Shown: in pieces, positions 39,790 to 53,700 of the stretch
How the letters are laid out: the number at the start of each line of letters is the position of its first letter
Position numbering within the stretch: the first letter of the stretch is position 1
Assembly: GCF_030848805.1 (NCBI RefSeq)
Contig: NC_092360.1
Location: 11,160,001 to 11,224,000, forward strand
Direction: 5' to 3'
Length of the DNA: 64,000 nucleotides
Source: Temnothorax longispinosus
Taxonomy: Eukaryota > Arthropoda > Insecta > Hymenoptera > Formicidae
Notes under the pieces: model-generated
Told to the model about the DNA's origin: nothing
Databases searched by the model: none
Seen by the model: the letters and a program-made list of their open reading frames with translations, nothing else
Position numbers and translations under genes: made by a program

Positions 39790-40170
39790 TATAAACACGC
39801 CGTGGCGGCCCTCCGTTAATCTTCATCCGCGCGCTTAATCTCGTAAATAGCTGCCAGCGGACCAGGTCGCGACTTCGTCGACGTTCAGTCGGCGCCACCG
39901 CCACCGCGAAGCGCGCTGGCGTTAATTACGTTTACGTGTTTCACATTTTCGTATTACGTTCGCGAACCACGCGGAGAGCGGAGTCGACCGCTCTTTTGTT
40001 ACCTAACGCGCGATGCGTCATCATATCACCCGGTACCGGCCATTAAATCAGCCGACCACGAGCAATCGTCGATTCCCCAAGCCAGTCACGATCGCGGCCG
40101 TTTCCTCCTCGTCGAAACGATCCCTCGGCCCACCCTTTCCATCTCCGTTCTGACGTGGAACGAGTGAGTT
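39790..40170 (+). promoter_or_regulatory. Candidate NCS-2 promoter and non-coding first exon
   Basis: A CpG-rich block lies 2.9 kb upstream of the first coding exon. The arthropod initiator match TCAGTC lies at 39885-39890, followed by GCCACCGCCACCGCG. A donor-like CGA|GTGAGT starts at 40164, giving a possible non-coding exon of about 39887-40163 that would splice to the acceptor at 43070-43071. Position, strand and order all fit what the gene needs. No TATA box is evident. The assignment is inference: upstream patches at 7.05-8.9 and 10.1-10.7 kb could serve as well or instead. Confidence 0.35.
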
Positions 40171-43071
40171 TCTCATAATTCCATCCGCGTATCGACTGAA
40201 GCTCATTACGACATTACTCGCGCGTCAACGTCGGCATAATGATTAATTCTTTCTCCGCTATCGTGGTATACATGCATGTGTTACCTGTAAGTATTACACG
40301 AAGGGGATCAAGGTTGCTGAACATTCTTTTATATACGATACTTATATGACTTTAGAATTAATCGAGATCCTCAAGCTTTTTTTAAATTTAATTAACTATT
40401 TACTATAAAATTTTAGTATTGAAGTGTTATTGCATTAATTTTTCTTCGATATTTGCATTTTACGTATTCGACAGTGATAAAATTAACAATTAATCTGTAT
40501 GCATATTGCGTTTTTAAAGATCTTAGCAACGAAAGAGTTGAACATCTTGCTTATACATTATTTGTTCAGATAAAGTAGAAAGGCATTGATTTCTGACATT
40601 TTTATCTGCACGAAAGTTCGATATCACTTTGTGATGAAAATTATGTGGGAGACTTATAATATTTTACGAATTAATATAATATTAAAATATTACACTTTTT
40701 AATTATTCGGAGTTCCTTTTTAGTCAACTTTAGTTATAATTAATTTTGTAGCTAAAATTACTTGCTATTTATATCATTTTAGTCAGGTTTAATTATAAAT
40801 CCCTTTATCGGAGATGGATCGAGGTTACACTCGTAACCCTACATTGAACCCGTCGCTATAAGTGGCCTATATATTTTCCTTCCTTTGACCCTAAGTAAAG
40901 CTGATGAAGCAAAAACTTAAAATTATATCACGATTATAACATTAGAGGAAATAATAGAATTAATAAATTTTTTTAGAAAAAGTTTTTTTTATTTATTTTA
41001 ATATAATTTTTATAGGATACACTATATTCTCAAGAAATGGAAAATATTTTTATGATAATTGGAAAAGATATACATAAACCTAATTTATGAGATAGATCTT
41101 AAGGAAAGAGAATATCAAAACATATTTTATTACTTACAATAGAAATGATATAATAGTCTAATTAATCTGAGATTAAATACATATTCTGCAAATAGCTACT
41201 ATATCGAATAAACCGAAAAAGAATCATCAAGCGATTATTGTGATATAAATTACTGCTGTATATAAAATAGATTAATATAAATTTTTTATAATAAAATGTT
41301 TCTAGTCACTCTCGTAATTAAATACGGATGCTTATTTCTGATAAATTCCCCCAAGAATTGTTGAAAGCATCTTGCTCGTTTGTCTTTCCTAAATAGTGCA
41401 TGTATGCCTGTGTCATTCGTCATCGTCATCCTGATCACGCATTCGGTTTCGATATCCTGCCATTTATGGCGATGTTACCGACAATTTCGAATTTCGGTCG
41501 AGAGTGCAACGATGAGCGTGCGTTGCGTGCATTATGTGCATGCAATATACGGCACACCGCGATATACGACATCTCGAAAATTACGAACACAAAGTCTCTT
41601 ACCACGTAACAACAGGCAAGAACTTCCGTGTAGCCGTTATCGAGATCGCTTTATATCGCAAGTTGCCGGACCAAGGTATCAATTATATGCATTTTCGCGA
41701 AATCTTGCAAGAAATCTGTTAGTCTGCAGGAACATTATATGTTCGTTATCCCATATTATAGACAAAAATGGAGTTTTAATACTTGGTTTCTTTTTTTTTC
41801 TGAGAAAATTAGAAACTTATTTCGCAATAAACCTTTCTATTTTTATCTTCTGGAAACATTGATCCATTAATCTGTTTCTTTTTGGGGGGAAAAAAATTAA
41901 AGCATTAAAATTTCATTTCACTCAAGAATGAAACGCGGGTAATGAAAGTCATGAAAATAACATTTATTAAAAAATAAAATATTTCCCATTTAATCCTGTA
42001 ATCAAAAACGTATAGAATTTATCATATGTGTTGATCACGAAAAATATTTTAGTATTTTCATAACTTATTATTACTATAACTTCACATTATTGTAAAATTC
42101 TTAAATTCATTAATTCAACTATTGAATATTTTAATATTAATAATTTACCTGTTAATATTGCAATAAACTATTATTTCCTGATTATTTTTTGTACATAAGA
42201 GTGTGTATCGTACAACTTTTATACACAATTATAAATAACAAAATAAAATTGATAATATTTAAGATTAAAATACTCTTATTTCCAAAAATGCTTATACTTA
42301 TTAAAATACTCTTTGAAAAAGTATTAATTTCGGGATAACAATTTTTACAATACATCTTCATTATTGAGATTATTTAATGAATAACGTTTTTACTAAATTT
42401 TATAGTGTGCCGTAATGTGTTAAGACCACTAAGAAATTACAATAATATTGTCCATAAGCATATTGTACTTAGTAGTTAGTAGCACTTAAATTAAACGAAA
42501 CTTTGTAAAGTTTTGCAAAGATCGATAACATTGACTGTTACGAAGATGAAGTATGCAATCGCCCTGATAAAATATGGAATAGGGTAAAATAAAGTTACAG
42601 GAGTAGAAGACATCCAACTATACCTATCTTATTTTATAACCGGCTTTATAACTTGTTCAATGCTGCTAACATAATTCACCAATATTTCATATGCGCGGCG
42701 CGCGAGAAGGCTAGCTCAGACTTGTCGCGCAGAAGGTTTTATCGTTCGTGAAAAGCGTGGTAGTGCATGGTGGGCGAAATCGTTAATCTAGACATATAAC
42801 CCGAGATTGAAAATACACATTAAGATGAAAGCTGCGAGACTTTACTTCTTCAAATACGGAGCGAAATAATATGAGATAATTTCTACTTCTGGAAATTAAA
42901 TTATTTGTCTAAATTGATTATTCCGTTCATCTGCGCCGACTGCGCCTAGAAATTAAATTGATCGTCTAAATATAAATTGGTAATCCTGTTTATTGCGATG
43001 AAAAGTGTTTTTAATAGCTGCATCGAAAATTTTACATTTGTTCTCACGAAATGTTTTATTGATTGTTGCAG
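40171..43071 (+). other. Upstream sequence, probably 5' UTR intron of NCS-2
   Basis: AT-rich sequence ends in the acceptor TTGTTGCAG at 43070-43071. A diverged direct repeat containing TTTTAGTCA lies at about 40720-40800. A small CpG-rich spot lies at 42690-42790. The 160-codon frame at 41380-41862 has no family motif and is not called. Confidence 0.5.
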
Positions 43072-43079
43072 ATATCAAA
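43072..43079 (+). other. Last 8 bases of NCS-2 5' UTR after a splice acceptor
   Basis: The bases ATATCAAA lie between the acceptor AG (43070-43071) and the start codon. CAAAATGG is a good insect translation-start context. Because a splice acceptor fits here, the mRNA must begin in one or more non-coding exons upstream, which sequence alone does not fix. Confidence 0.7.
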
Positions 43080-43190
43080 ATGGGTTGTTTCGGGAGCAAA
43101 GACAAGTTGAGCAAAGAAGATATGGACTTCCTTAAGTCGCATACGCGATACGACGAAGCGACCATAAAGGAATGGTACAAAGGTTTTAAA
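43080..43190 (+). CDS. NCS-2: NCS-2 coding exon 1 (residues 1-37)
   Basis: This exon encodes the myristoylation signal and the helical N-terminus up to EWYKGFK, a hallmark of NCS proteins just before EF-hand 1. It ends in the strong donor AAA|GTGAGT and the following intron is phase 0. The transcript exon begins at 43072, after the acceptor TTGTTGCAG (AG at 43070-43071), so only eight bases of 5' UTR precede the ATG in this exon. The frame stays open upstream to an ATG at 43005, but that lies in the intron and would bury Gly2, so ATG 43080 is the start. Confidence 0.96.
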
Positions 43191-46100
43191 GTGAGTATCG
43201 AGAACTGCTGAATATCATGCTAGTTGTGAGTGCTGCTGAGTTATGGGTCGAAAATTAAATTGAATGCTTTGTTAAATACGCAATTGTGATGATTTCGTGT
43301 ATTTCGTAGCGACCTCAATTTTTCTCCGTACATTCTCACTGTAATCGCGTCCTATGATGTATTATGGCGGTGATGATAAAAGACACTTGAAAGTGCTTTG
43401 TTGAGTGATGAAAAATTATTCGCACAAACTCTATATCTCCAGCGTTGAAAGAATTGTTTTCATTTCTATCTTTTGCTAAGAGCTTTACTTTCATTTGTGT
43501 GATCTATTGAATATAGAATTCTTAGGCCATTTTAGTATTTTTATTGTTTATCTGTGCGTAATAACAATAACGAGTACGATACATGATGAGAAAGGACATG
43601 AGTTTGCTCATAAATAAAAAATAAATAACGTTTATTTACAATTATAGTTTCTTTCTAAATTTTCTTTGATGCAGAATAATAGATATATCTTAACAGTTTT
43701 TACACGACGAATAAATTATATTATATTCGGTGTATTATTAAATTACTCTGCGCGATTGTTAATTCTTTTTTATTAATCTATGCTTTTTAAATAACTTTTT
43801 ATCACATCTCGTTACTTGATTTTATTGTAGATTTGTTTTTTTTTAACATTTAGCATATATGTTATGATAAAATATTGGAGAAAAAAATTACATTTATATT
43901 GAGATTTATTATAGACATTTCGTGACAAATATAAATGGGTTCCCAACTGTAATGCTTCATTGAAAATGAAAGCGTATGGATAAAAAGGGAAAGATATATA
44001 TAAACTAGAAAATTGATTCATTTTCTGAATGTTCTGGAAATATGAATAAGAATATTTCATGATTTCCTGTTGTATTAAAAGAGAGTGATAATTACCATTA
44101 ATGGCTTGTGCTTGTTCAACGTAATCACAATAAATAGAAAATTACTGTTTATATTTATGAACGTTTATGTGAATAAAATTGATGCAAATTCGTTAATAAA
44201 TGCAACATACACATCTGTGATACGTCAGTTGGAATAAATATGCAGCCACCCGTATGCGCAATTATGCCACATTAAATATGCTGCGCGATATTTCACAAGC
44301 ATGCGCGGCCATGTAACTCTCGCGAAAGCTCTCATTTCTCGTAAGGAAACAGTGAGTGGTTATACAAAATCATAAAGGGTTTCCGGTTATGAAATTTCGT
44401 AAATGAGAATTTCTAGTTAAATTACAACATGTTCATTCATAGTTTATTCTTGAAAATCTGAAACTTAATTTAGGTGCAATAACATTTTTTAGAAATATTT
44501 TTAACAATTTAATAAAGTTTTATAAATATAAATTTGAATATAAATCATACGAAGGTTCACGGTTAAATTTCATAAATAAGAATTTGTAGTTCAATTACAA
44601 CATATACCTATATCAACAAAAAAATCTTTTCATTCATAGCTTATTTGAATTGAATACGTTTTATATAAATGAAAGGTATTCGATGATGTTATGACATTAT
44701 TTGTCTAATTACGTTGCGAAAAGCTTTGTCACATCTTATTAATAATTTAAAACTGATATGTGGTATGATTAATAATTTAATATTACATCATTATGATATA
44801 TTACGATATATTATTTACCTATTGAAAAATAGTCGTGTGAGATGATACCGAGGCTAATTAATTCAATGTATGATATTTTATTTATTCATTACATAGCAAT
44901 TATTAATTTATTCGTTACATATTCGACGTCTATGAATAAACCACGTTGACACGATGAGTTTTATGTAATACGTATTTTAAATATTAAATAAATTGAAATT
45001 GTCATTCTTTTCGTACATGACAAATTTGACATTTAGTTTATTAACATTTAGATCATTGTTAGATCTAATTAGAGCGTTATTATCTTATAGAACACATTAT
45101 CTCATTCATACATTTATACATGGCATTCGCGAATAATACGTATATACAATATATAATATGGCATGTCATGTAGTATAAATATTTATTCAACATCGATACA
45201 GTTCAGCATTGCTTGAGGCTGTCTTTATAATATTGTATACATATAATTTCATACAATTACGTTATTATATTACAACACTATCGTGTAAACATTCGTTATC
45301 TCATTATATGTATACATCAATCATTGATGCATATGAAATGCATTTAACGAATATGCAGAATGCTACAAAATGATATCTTGCAAGAGTCACTCAAGTCTGA
45401 AATTAAGAATCGATTAATTTTCAAGTATTAACACATAGCGTCAAATTTATAGATATAGACACGATAGACAGTACCGTATCGCCAACAAGATTTTCAAGCG
45501 AGTATTCTTGCGAGATAAATCAATTTAGATTACGAAGGTGAGGGGAACTGACTCGCACGAACTGTGACGTGAGTTGCATCGGGAGTGAGACGTGACGTTT
45601 TCGCGGAAGCAGCTAATCCCGCGGAAAAGTTACTTTCTCGAACAGTTTAAACGCGGATCCGTCGTCGACCGGACTAATTAAACTGAGTTGAGTCGTTAGA
45701 GTGGACGTTCCGCAATTTGGTCGCATTGCACAGCGGCGGCTCGTTGCCCGCGCATCTCCCTCATCGTGTGATTTGCAATGTGTCCTACACGCGACTTCGT
45801 CAAGTCTGTGGATTGAAATAAATGAAGACTGATCACACCACATATCGACCTTGGTGAGAAGAAGGAGATTGAAAAATATCCCAATGCGGAAGCGACGCCG
45901 CTTGATCGCCCGTTCGCTCGTTTTGTAAAAAGGCTGGAACGAACGGTGCTAAATCAAGGCTAATCTGATACGAAGGGAGAGAGGACACTGAAATGATGCG
46001 ATTTTTTTTCTCAGGGGTTCATATCTTGCGTTCAACCGGCAAGACAAAGATACTTATCCCGCGATCGATAGAATTCGCCGCGGGGATGAAAGTCTTACTT

Positions 46101-48414
46101 TAGTCAAATCGGTTGATTTAAACGCAATATAATTTTAGCATAGTATTTTTATTCAGACTGATTTAATGTATATCTCTATATTTAATAAAAATCTCCACAT
46201 ATTTAATAAATTTTATACTTAAGTGTATGAAAAACATATTAACGCGAACACTCTTACTTTGGTATGCACATATAAGAGCTATTTTCGTTGAAGTAAATTT
46301 ATCCATCTGGTTATTACGCAAAATATAATAGCATTTTAAGCAACTTATTTTCTATGTTAATATAACATGTTTAATTTTTTTGTTTTCAATTGAACAAATG
46401 TTAATGTCTGTATAAAATAGCATTAATTAAATAAGAGAGAAATAAAATTTTGAAGAGTAAACCATAAATGTGTAAAGAACAAATAATTGCGATAATTAAC
46501 GCAATGCGATCTAAACTTGTTACTCGTGTAGATACTATATTGTAGCTATATAATTATATATGTATAATTATATTTTAGGAATGAAAAAAAGATGGAGCAA
46601 GAAATATGATAAAAAACAAAGGAAATTTTTTACTGAGCTCTATCGTATACATTTACAAGTATATTAATAATAATCAAAGGGAGATTTATTAAATAGGAAT
46701 AAAATAAGATTATCTAAAAATTATAAATTAGATAGAGATATGTTACACATGTAACATTAGGAAAATTTTATAATTCAGAGAATTCACTATTTTGTGTCCT
46801 TTCGAATGTTACAGCAAGACTGTCCTAACGGCAGGTTAACGCCGGCGAAATTTGTCGACATGTATAAAATGTTCTTCCCGTCCGGCAACGCGGAAGAATT
46901 CTGCGACCACGTGTTCCGCACATTTGACATGGACAAGAACGGCTACATCGATTTTAAGGTGAGTACCATAGGTTTTTTTGTTTGAAAAGACACGAATTGG
47001 CGCAGACTGCTGTAATGAGGCGTGTAATGACTACCGTGCCCCCCGGTGAATCTTCCAAAGAGGATACGCGCACTTGTCACCACGTCGATCATTCCGCGCG
47101 ATTAAACACGATCGTACGCGACAAAATCCGCGCGTCTGATTGACTCGGGGAAACGCATTTAGACTCCGCAATACTTCCATTCGAGAAGAGAAGATCGCGT
47201 TTTCATGACGTGGAAATATTGTGAATTAGATCAACCGGCGCGACGATATGGGGAATCCGCGAATATTGGAAATTCGAATTGTCAGGCATTGTAAAATCTA
47301 TATAATGCAATGAGAAAAACGATTGGACAACAATAAGATGGTAAAACGATGCGCTAAAATACGGGGAGATTTTCATCTAGGTAACATACGAGAGCGCGCA
47401 AAGAAAACGCGAGCGACACTTATATCCGATTACGCGCTCGACAAACGCTCGACGACGTAAATCCTTTCCGAGATTTTAGATCGCATATTCTTTCGTTATA
47501 CCCGGTTGTTTGTGATTGCGAATTTATATCCCTCATAATCCGCTTAAGCCGTTAATAACGCGTTATTTATATAAGTACAGCCCAGCTCTCCGTCACTTTC
47601 CGTCGTCTCCCGTCTCGCTCCGTAGCTTCGTAACCGCCTTGACTCAAACTCGAAATCCTCTGAGAGACGTGCCTCACGTCACACGTGGTCTCCTTACGTT
47701 TGCAAACCCAGCGAGCAGATATATTCTCGGCCACCATCAGGTACGCTGCTCGGTAATTTAATATAGTTTCAAAGCCAAAGGTGCGACGCGTCGTGTTCGC
47801 CAGCCGGCGAATAGCTATTTGACATCTGACCCGAATACGCCGAGTAAAACCCTGAGCTTTGTCTAAAGTCATGCTTTGTGAGGTGATTTCGCATCGCATC
47901 GCTGATCAAAGTCATCCTGGAGCGACTACATGATTCGCCATAGGAAGGCATCCTTCGAATGCGAACGACGCGCGACTTTTCTGTCTCACCGTATCAAGAA
48001 TCATCTTGTCTTTTTGTCTTCATCTCAGCTTACCCTTCGCTGTGTCGTTTTTTCTCTTCAAATAACGCTACGCGCCATTCTCGACGCGATCCCTATATAA
48101 CTAATTATAAAAACTTAGTAATATGTTAATGTTTGATCGTAATTTTTTCATCTCTTAGAGATAATCTGAGAGAGAAAGTAAAAAAATAGTAGGTAGACAG
48201 GTAGACTCATGAAATATGTAAAATCGACATAGAAATTATGAGAAGTAAGAGAAAATATGTAATATTGTAACTTTATTAAATTGATATTTATCATAAAAGG
48301 ATCTAAAAGTAATAAAAATTATATATCCATTGTAGGAATATCGTGATATTACACATTATATAGTCATTCTCTTATTCCTTTGCTTTGATACTAGTATGCA
48401 AGAAATAAGGCAAA

Positions 48415-48465
<51 letters not shown>

Positions 48466-50680
48466 GTGAGAGAGAAAATTATTCGTGCTTTGAAATAATA
48501 TCGGAAATTCTATATTACGTATATTCAGAGTAATATAGAATTTCATATAACATGTGTATAAAATAAATTTTAAAATTTCAATATAATGTTCTCTACAATA
48601 ATTGCGCGTTTAATTTAATTCATACTGCATTATTGTTATTGGTGATATTGGGAAATAATATAATAATAATGTTTATCTCATTGTACGAAACGCGCGTGTT
48701 AGAAAAAACGTTAAAATATATGTTACGACATATTTGGCAAAAAGTTAATCGTATATATTGATTGTATATCTAGAGCTTTATCTTTGTCTAGTTTAATCGT
48801 AGATATTGAATATGGAGTCTGAAGCGTTTTATAAGGTTTCAGGTTAAACATGTTCCGTAAAATTCTATTTTCTGTTTTTAACATATTATCGCGCTATACA
48901 CTAATCATCTGCTCAGCAAAGCGTATTACGCGAATGCGTTTCTTTTAACATCAGAATTATTGGAGCGAACTATCTTCAAGATAATTTCATGTTAATGTGT
49001 AAATTATTCATTCACCTAAATCAAGACTTGTATATAAATATTGTTAAGCTGATAAATTATTTATTTCTTACTTTACCTTAGGAGTTCTACATTATGAAGT
49101 TCTACTAATATATCAAATAAAATGATATAATTTGTAATTACACCGTTTGATAGTATTTCATTAACAGTATTTCATTAATATAATATTTCATTAATAAAAA
49201 TTATATATTATGAAAAATTATTATTTCAGTATTAAATATGAAACTTAATCATGAAACTTAATTCTCGACTTAAAGTTGTACGAAAATACAATTCGCTTAT
49301 AATTAATCGAAATACAAAGATTGTTATCGAAGCTTGTTATTGAATCTGTTACTAAAATACAGGATTTGTTATCAGTTAAGTCTGTAATTTATTAAAAATA
49401 ACTAAAATTTAAAATTTGTTACTTGAAACTAATTGAAATACTAAGTTTAGTATTTATTTATATTTTTTTAACGCTTACGAACATTATATGTAATTCATGG
49501 TATTAAATCGCCGCTAAATCGAAGCAGTTTGTTTCTTTTGTAAAGTTCTTTTTTAAATGAAAAACAGTCATTTGTTTTCAATTCCCTCGTTTAAAATTTT
49601 ATTCGAAAGCAAACAGAAGATAGATAGTGTGTAATACATAACATAAATTATTCAACAAAATAGGAATACGAATGACTGCAATTTTATAAATTATATTTTA
49701 TTGTGAAAATAATTATAATTGCTTTCTTTTTATTTGAAACATTGCAGAAGTAAACACAATAATGAATAAATCATTGTCCGAAGTCTTGGAAATATCGAGC
49801 ACGCGAAACAAGCCAATCTACGTTCCAAATCATGAATATACAAACTTTGTCCGAGCAGTCCATCGACGCGGACATTTAATACCTACCCGGCGAGTTGTAG
49901 ATGCAATCTGCCTCGCGCCTGTATCTCTCGCGGTTGTACAACACTCAAGAAATTTTGCGTTCAGATGGCGAAGTTTCGCCGGAGTTTCACCAATACGTAA
50001 GCTCCATTGTAACTTCATCGCGAGCTGAAGTTCTGTTTGTGTACAGCATGTACGCTCGCGTAAGCTCTAAGCGACTATTATTCTGATATTAAGTAAACCC
50101 GCGATGAGACGTGCTCCTTGCATTATATTGCTATGAATATTATCGCTGCGCCGGTGAGAAAGACATTTTGCAATCTTCAGCATGTAGCTGAAAATATTGC
50201 GAGCTTCACCGATAAGCCGGGGGACACGAACCAAACGTTGCAGCGTTGGTGGTCTTTCCATTTGATTCTCCTTATCATGTCGAGACGAATAGCTATTTAT
50301 ATATAATAAAAACTCGTTCTCTTTTCTGTGGACGCTCTGTTCATCGCGTTCTCTTTGGATATGATAATATCAGTTTTCTTGCCACCCGTTTTTCTTCGAG
50401 GAAAATCCGGGCAAAGTTATCATCTGAGTTTGACTCTCACGATATCGTCCAAATGGAAAGAACTTCCTTCGATGGTGACGTCTTCCAGAACGTCAATAAT
50501 AATAGGGGCAGTAATAAGCGATAGATTTTATGGAAAGAGAATATATGTCTCTTCATCAGTGAGAAGTTTTATAGCGTCGTTCGATGACACATGAAGTTGA
50601 TTTTGACGAATTGAAGCTGGAAATCAGTTTTTTTATTTGTTATCTTTATTTTCTATTATTTATTAATCTTATTAAATGCT

Positions 50681-50759
<79 letters not shown>

Positions 50760-53700
50760 TAGGTCTTTTCTTTTATCTTTTCTAACTAAGTGCAACTTAA
50801 AATATCTAAAATTATTACTCTTTGTATATTTTTTTATTCTTACGAATAGAATTTAACTTATATTTATTTCATTTTTGCGCTTCTCGATGCTGTGTCTCTT
50901 TTATTTTGGAATCAATAATTTTTAAATTAGTTTTAGATGTTACTGGAAGATATCGACTATGGTACAAAATTTTTGCTAACGTGTGCGATATTTATTTAAG
51001 TGACGTAAGCTGTTGTCGTCATGATTTTGTTGAAAGTGTATGTAGTGTATGCGACTTCAAATTCTTGCATAAGCCTCACAATACGCATGCAAATACGTGT
51101 CAATATATTTTTTGTTTTTAATATGATTGAGAGTGCACTCTTGTATTGTTAATAATTTTCATCAAGACGTATAATTTTCAACTGCGAACTTTCTCTAATT
51201 AAACTTCCGCAACTTTTGCGGGGAAGGAGTAATGAACTAATTCAAGCGTTTCGCACATTGAAAAGCCATTAGAGATTTAGCCAGAACTTCCGGCAGTTTA
51301 AACTTTATTTCCCGAACAATTCCGACGGAACGATGATAAATGACAGACGGGTCAGCTATCTTGGCGTTCGTGCAACTTTTCTTATTTAGAAAGACCTCGA
51401 ATTCCGTTTACATTCATCGTCTTTCCTCTGGACAGTATCTGAAATCTCGGGGAATCGAAAACACCTCCGTTCTGCATAAACGGTGCTTTGCACTTTCTCA
51501 GTGTATCCAAATATATTACGAGTGACATGACAAATATTCTTCGATGTCCAGGACGTTGATATATTCCTATGTTTCTTTGTGAAGGGGTTTACACGGGTTT
51601 ATACGGGTTTATATGGGTATCTTCTGTATTTCTGCCGAAAGCTGCTCGATATTAAATGCATGCAATGTTTCACATATGGCTTACTTATACAGAAGATATT
51701 TTCCAGTTTTGAATGTTGCTTGGCTTTTTGTATTAAAGTATATAATCTTTTTAAAAGAAAACAGATTTTTTTAAATCAGTTCACGAATATATATTAAAAA
51801 AATTACTTGTTATGAGATTAAAGATCCATATCTCTTATGATGTTAAATTAATATTGTAAATTATTAAAATAAAATACTTTTTTAGTTTATCTTATACGTT
51901 ATTTTATATGTAGAAAATATGTTACATATCGCAATCATCATTTCTTTTGATCCATTGAAACAGAATATTTGATATCGAACAAATTTTGATTAAAAGCAAA
52001 GAAAGTCTCTATATTTCATACATGTATATGAATACTCAATAGTTTAAAAATAAAAAAGTTATTTGATTAATTGATAATTTAGCCAAATATATAATATATA
52101 TACTCTTTTGTTACAAACGAACTAGTGCTGCAGTTTCTCTACTGTCTGAGAATTTACGAAGATTTCAAAGAGAGTACGAGCTTCATTCACGCCTTTCCCT
52201 TGAAAACTTTTCGCGCGGCGTACCGTGTAATTGCATTGTTGCACTCGGACGCACCATTTGGGACTGAAAGTTAACTCGCTAAAGACTTATCTCCAAAGCT
52301 TATTTCGAAAGGACATTTTGAGAGTGCGATCTCTAACTTTATCCTGTATATCTGTATCTTAAAGGTAAAGAATCGTATCTCCAGTTTTTTGTCAAAATGG
52401 AGTTAATACTTTTTCCAGTATACTAGGAGCTTAAATTGTATAATGGTAAAGGGTGTTTATTATTACTGTCCATTATTATTATTATTAGTTCCTGAGGTAT
52501 TATATTTAGAAAAAGTTTATAGTGTCTTAATTTTGGTCAGGTACAGCACGTGACAGTTGTTCTATTAAACATGTTGGTTAAATTATCGTATTTTATTAAA
52601 AACTCAATAAATCAAATTGCTACTCTTATTTTATATCTAAAAAATACACCATTTCCCAATTTAAAACTTCAAGCTCTGTTTTTTCTAAAGGACCCCGCAA
52701 CGGTCATGGGGGGTTTTGGCTCCCAGTTAAATTTAACAATAATGTAGGATAATTTAGTTCATAAAATGCTGATGAAAAGTGTCTATAGGCAAAAAGCCCA
52801 AAAATGGACAGTTTCCGAGATATAAGTCATTAAAGAGTGAAAAAATGAGAGTTTCAGGTTTCAGCTAATGGCAACAGGCTGAATGCCATGCTTTCACTAA
52901 AACATTTACTTGATTGCTGGATGAATTATACTTATGCACAGTATGCGTGTTCACATAGTCAAGTCAATGTTCAAACCATACGTAATATAATGTCATTGCA
53001 TCGAATGACATGTATGCAACGTATATAGCAAGCAAGAATCATTTACTTATTTAATGTTAATTTTTGCAATGTATGAAAAGTACAATATAATACTACTAAA
53101 CCGACTTGTGAATTACAGTTATTATTGTACTTTTCATACATTGCAAAGATTAACATTAAATAAGTAAATGATTCTTGCTTGCTATATATGTTGCATACAT
53201 GTCATTCGATGCAATGACTAATGACATATTACGTATGGTTTGATCATTGACTTGACTATGTGAACACGCATACTGTGCATAAGTATAATTCATCCAGCAA
53301 TCAAGTAAATGTTTTAGTGAAAGCATGGCATTCAGCCTGTTGCAAACTGCCATTAGCTGAAACCTGAAACTCATTTTTCCACTCTTTAATGACTTATATC
53401 TCGGAAACTGTCCATTTTTGGGCTTTTTGCCTATAAACACTTTTCATCAGCATTTTATGAATTAAATTATCCTACATTATTGTTAAATTTGACTGGGAGC
53501 CAAAACCCCCCATGACCGTTGCGAGGTCCTTTATAAATAATGGAGATACGATTCTTTATCTCTAAGGCTCTAAGGTAAACAAATACATATTGGGTGCTTA
53601 CGAAGAAGCGCTCGGAGTTAGCTCGGGGTTAGATTTTGGTATAGCACATGTTACGTGCACTATACCAAAACCTAACCCCGAGCGCCTCTTCGTAAGCACC

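Larger units (their letters stand above)
43191..46814 (+). other. NCS-2 intron 1 (3.6 kb, phase 0)
   Basis: The intron is GT..AG, opens with GTGAGTATCG and closes with GTTACAG. It is mostly AT-rich. It contains a diverged direct duplication (44385-44650) and a CpG-rich patch at about 45540-46020. No other exon, RNA gene or transposon coding sequence was seen. Confidence 0.9.

Noticed and set aside
41380..41862. 160-codon plus-strand ORF upstream of the gene
   Set aside because: No domain, signal or codon bias was seen. Two other frames are open across the same bases.
43005..43079. In-frame upstream ATG giving a 25-residue N-terminal extension
   Set aside because: It lies before the splice acceptor at 43070-43071 and would hide the myristoylated Gly2 typical of the family.
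53156..53440. 94-codon minus-strand ORF in the long fold-back
   Set aside because: The mirrored arm carries stops in the matching frame and there is no domain, so it is not a conserved coding unit.
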